A program made the position numbers and the translations under genes. From UBA3537 sp965657165 (GTDB lineage: Bacteria; Bacteroidota; Bacteroidia; Flavobacteriales; Flavobacteriaceae), in NCBI GenBank assembly GCA_965657165.1, contig CBFHNG010000028.1, forward strand, positions 1 to 25,315: a stretch of DNA of 25,315 nt. Reading direction: 5' to 3'. Below the pieces are notes generated by a model that ran no database searches, was not told where the DNA came from, and was given only the letters and a program-made list of their open reading frames with translations. Positions 24,051 through 25,315 of the stretch are shown here, piece by piece (positions within the stretch are counted from its first letter, which is position 1; every line of letters begins with the position of its first letter).

Positions 24051-24472
24051 ATGAAAAAATATTGGTTTGTTCTGATTGTTTTTACACTACTAGGGCTGTT
24101 ATTTATTTATAAAGATTCTTTATATAAATCAGAGAAAGTATACGTCATATATAAAAAAGACAATAATTTTTATAAAAATAAATACAGAGACATATACTAT
24201 TACAAAAAAAAAAAGAGCAAGTTTTAGAATTAGTTAGTTTTAAGAATGAAAAAAGTATACATGAAAATTATCAAAACGTTAAAAATCTAAATATAATTAC
24301 GATTGATAGTTTAAGTAAAATTTTACCATTTAATTTTTACAATACACATTTATTGGGTAAAGAAAGGTTAGATAGATTAAAAAGATTAAGAATATTTATT
24401 ATTGAAAATGATTCTATTAATAAAAGAATAAATATTAAAGAAGTTTATCAGTCTTTTATTGAGTATGATTAG
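24051..24472 (+). CDS. Putative immunity protein 2, frame split at an A11 run
   Basis: The ATG at 24051 opens a frame with one membrane helix (about 4-20, YWFVLIVFTLLGLLFIY) and then KVYVIYKKDNNFYKNK, similar in place and pattern to KIYVLYDDSTFF of the upstream protein. In this frame a stop comes at 24225 after 58 residues, 10 nt past a run of 11 A's (24204-24214). In the -1 frame the sequence is open from 24215 to TAG at 24470-24472, 85 more residues (starting EQVLELVSFK, ending FIEYD). Joined, the product would be 140 residues, close to the 130 of its neighbour. The last heptamer of the run is A AAA AAG in the zero frame, the dnaX-type slippery site. Programmed shift, transcript slippage, phase variation, decay or a one-base sequencing error are all possible. 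Confidence 0.6.
24204..24215 (+). promoter_or_regulatory. A11 run with dnaX-type slippery heptamer
   Basis: Eleven A's followed by G. Zero-frame codons are AAA AAA AAA AAG, so 24209-24215 is A AAA AAG in the register needed for -1 tandem slippage, and the next -1 codon is GAG. No strong downstream hairpin or upstream Shine-Dalgarno-like stimulator is obvious. Confidence 0.5.
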
Positions 24473-24596
24473 TCTTAATATTAAATACAAACTATACCCC
24501 CCACTGGTGTGCGAAATCGAAGATTCAACAAAGTTAATTCTTTCGCGTTCCTGATAAGTTTTTAATCCACACGATAGGAATCGTGCGGTAGCGAGG
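24473..24596. other. Noncoding right end of the island
   Basis: No gene seen. GCGAAA (24511-24516) and TTTCGC (24541-24546) form a spaced inverted repeat. A stronger hairpin lies at 24567-24588, and GGTAGCGAGG leads straight into the right 18-bp repeat. Its GC content is higher than that of the small genes before it. Confidence 0.5.
24567..24588. repeat. Hairpin near the right boundary
   Basis: CCACACGAT/ATCGTGCGG pair over nine positions with one A-C mismatch and an AGGA loop. No T run follows on either strand, so it is not a standard terminator. It could be a recombination or RNA-processing structure. Confidence 0.5.
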
Positions 24597-24614
24597 AGAT
24601 ACTTGAATTAATTC
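24597..24614 (+). repeat. Right 18-bp direct repeat of the island
   Basis: AGATACTTGAATTAATTC, identical to 22019-22036, ends 11 bases before the rimO stop codon. Confidence 0.7.
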
Positions 24615-24625
24615 TATAGTAAAAA

Positions 24626-25315
24626 TCACACCAACTTGGCATAAAGATCAAAGTCAGCGGCATCGGTAATGGTGACTGTGGCAAATGCTCCTGTTTTTAG
24701 ATATACTTTGGAGGCATCAATAAGGACTTCATTGTCGACATCGGGGGAGTCAAATTCGGTACGGCCTACAAAATATTGGCCCTCTTTTCGGTCAACCACT
24801 ACACGCAAGGTTTGGCCTATTTTGGCTTGATTTAATTCCCAAGAAATCTGTGATTGCAATTCCATTATTTCATTGGCACGGGCTTGTTTTACGTCTTGGG
24901 GTACATCGTCTTCTAAATTAAAGGCATGGGTATTTTCTTCATGCGAATAGGTAAAACAACCCAAACGTTCAAAACGCATGGCTTCTACCCAGTTTTTGAG
25001 GGTTTGAAAATCGGCTTCTGTTTCGCCAGGATAACCCACAATCAGTGTAGTACGGATGGCCATATTGGGTACTGCTTCACGGAATTGCTGCAGTAATTTT
25101 GTGGTTTTTTCTTGTGTGGTTCCACGGCGCATACTTTTTAAAATTTTATCTGAAATATGCTGCAATGGAATGTCCAAATAATTACAAATTTTTGATTCAT
25201 TTTTCATCACATCCAAAACATCCATTGGAAAACCTGTTGGAAAAGCATAATGCAAACGAATCCACTCTATACCCTCAACCTTTACTAAAGCTTTTAGCAA
25301 CTCTGCAAGGTTACG
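24626..25315 (-). CDS. rimO: Ribosomal protein S12 methylthiotransferase RimO, 3' part (partial)
   Basis: C-terminal 229 residues of a radical-SAM methylthiotransferase that modifies an aspartate of ribosomal protein S12. The frame is open to the right edge of the window (RNLAELLKALVKVEG at the edge), so the gene is cut by the window, not truncated. Present are WIRLHYAFPTGFP, CNYLDIPLQHISDKILKSMRRG, RTTLIVGYPGETEADF, LGCFTYSHEENTHAF and the C-terminal TRAM domain (from about VVVDRKEGQYFVGRTEFDSPDVDNEVLI). RTEFDSPDVDNEV separates RimO from the related MiaB. The [4Fe-4S] CxxxCxxC motif and the N-terminal UPF0004 domain lie outside the window. The stop is 11 bp from the right repeat of the island. 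Confidence 0.95.
   Translation of the reverse strand, partial: RNLAELLKALVKVEGIEWIRLHYAFPTGFPMDVLDVMKNESKICNYLDIPLQHISDKILKSMRRGTTQEKTTKLLQQFREAVPNMAIRTTLIVGYPGETEADFQTLKNWVEAMRFERLGCFTYSHEENTHAFNLEDDVPQDVKQARANEIMELQSQISWELNQAKIGQTLRVVVDRKEGQYFVGRTEFDSPDVDNEVLIDASKVYLKTGAFATVTITDAADFDLYAKLV

Larger units (their letters stand above)
22019..24614. other. Candidate effector-immunity cassette bounded by direct repeats
   Basis: From repeat to repeat this block holds tandem 20-bp repeats, the HExxH lipoprotein, two small membrane-anchored proteins and a hairpin-bearing tail. It lies between bshC and rimO, which are on the other strand. It has no integrase or transposase gene and no terminal inverted repeats were seen. 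Base composition inside is uneven, from about 60% GC near 22950 to about 17% near 24270 by hand count. Excision of one repeat plus the insert (2578 bp) would leave rimO and bshC 52 bp apart. Movement as a unit is an inference. Confidence 0.4.

Noticed and set aside
25298..25300. TTG as the start of a 224-residue protein
   Set aside because: The frame continues to the window edge with RimO-like residues (RNLAELLKAL), so this is an internal leucine codon of a gene cut by the window.

Overview
The window looks like chromosomal DNA of a flavobacterium (Bacteroidota, probably a marine Flavobacteriaceae). It is AT-rich and its genes lack Shine-Dalgarno leaders. Several starts are preceded by the Bacteroidota -7 element TAnnTTTG or the close form TATCTTTA. 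The gene set fits the group: a long NusB, a DUF1573 lipoprotein, the PUR-family protein DUF3276, bacillithiol synthesis (BshC) and an unusual PEP carboxylase. No rRNA, tRNA, CRISPR array or transposase gene was seen.

Layout. (1) 1-4545: the 5' two thirds of gltB (glutamate synthase large subunit, minus strand, running off the left edge), divergent from an OmpL-like beta-barrel porin. Their 444-bp intergenic region carries two near-identical palindromes. (2) 4575-8568: ppc (minus) and a nitronate monooxygenase (plus), with terminators and nested inverted repeats before ppc. (3) 8587-11616: a LysE-type exporter coupled to pyrD (minus), then pepT (plus) from a good divergent promoter. (4) 11661-13438: nusB, DUF1573 lipoprotein, yajC (minus). 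(5) 13595-16805: an ABC exporter and a PUR-family protein (plus), csaA (minus), a redoxin (plus). (6) 16806-21995: bshC, guaA and a four-LysM protein with a periplasmic-binding-like domain, a minus-strand operon-like run. (7) 22019-24614: an accessory island. (8) 24626-25315: the 3' end of rimO (minus), running off the right edge.

The island is the most interesting part. It holds a secreted, probably lipid-anchored protein with a Gly-rich linker and a C-terminal HExxH metallopeptidase-like domain. Two small proteins follow, each with one N-terminal membrane helix and similar layout, as expected of immunity proteins in a polymorphic effector locus. The first overlaps the effector gene by 20 nt. 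The second is split by an 11-A run whose end forms a dnaX-type A AAA AAG slippery heptamer in the correct register, and a -1 shift would restore a 140-residue protein. The whole block is bracketed by an identical 18-bp direct repeat. Removing one repeat copy plus the insert would leave rimO and bshC about 50 bp apart and keep the bshC -7 element intact, so a cassette insertion is plausible. Upstream of the effector are tandem 20-bp repeats that could bind a regulator. The toxin/immunity reading and the mobility are inferences.

The remaining genes are ordinary housekeeping functions: nitrogen assimilation, anaplerosis, pyrimidine and GMP synthesis, peptide turnover, secretion, transcription antitermination and thiol chemistry.
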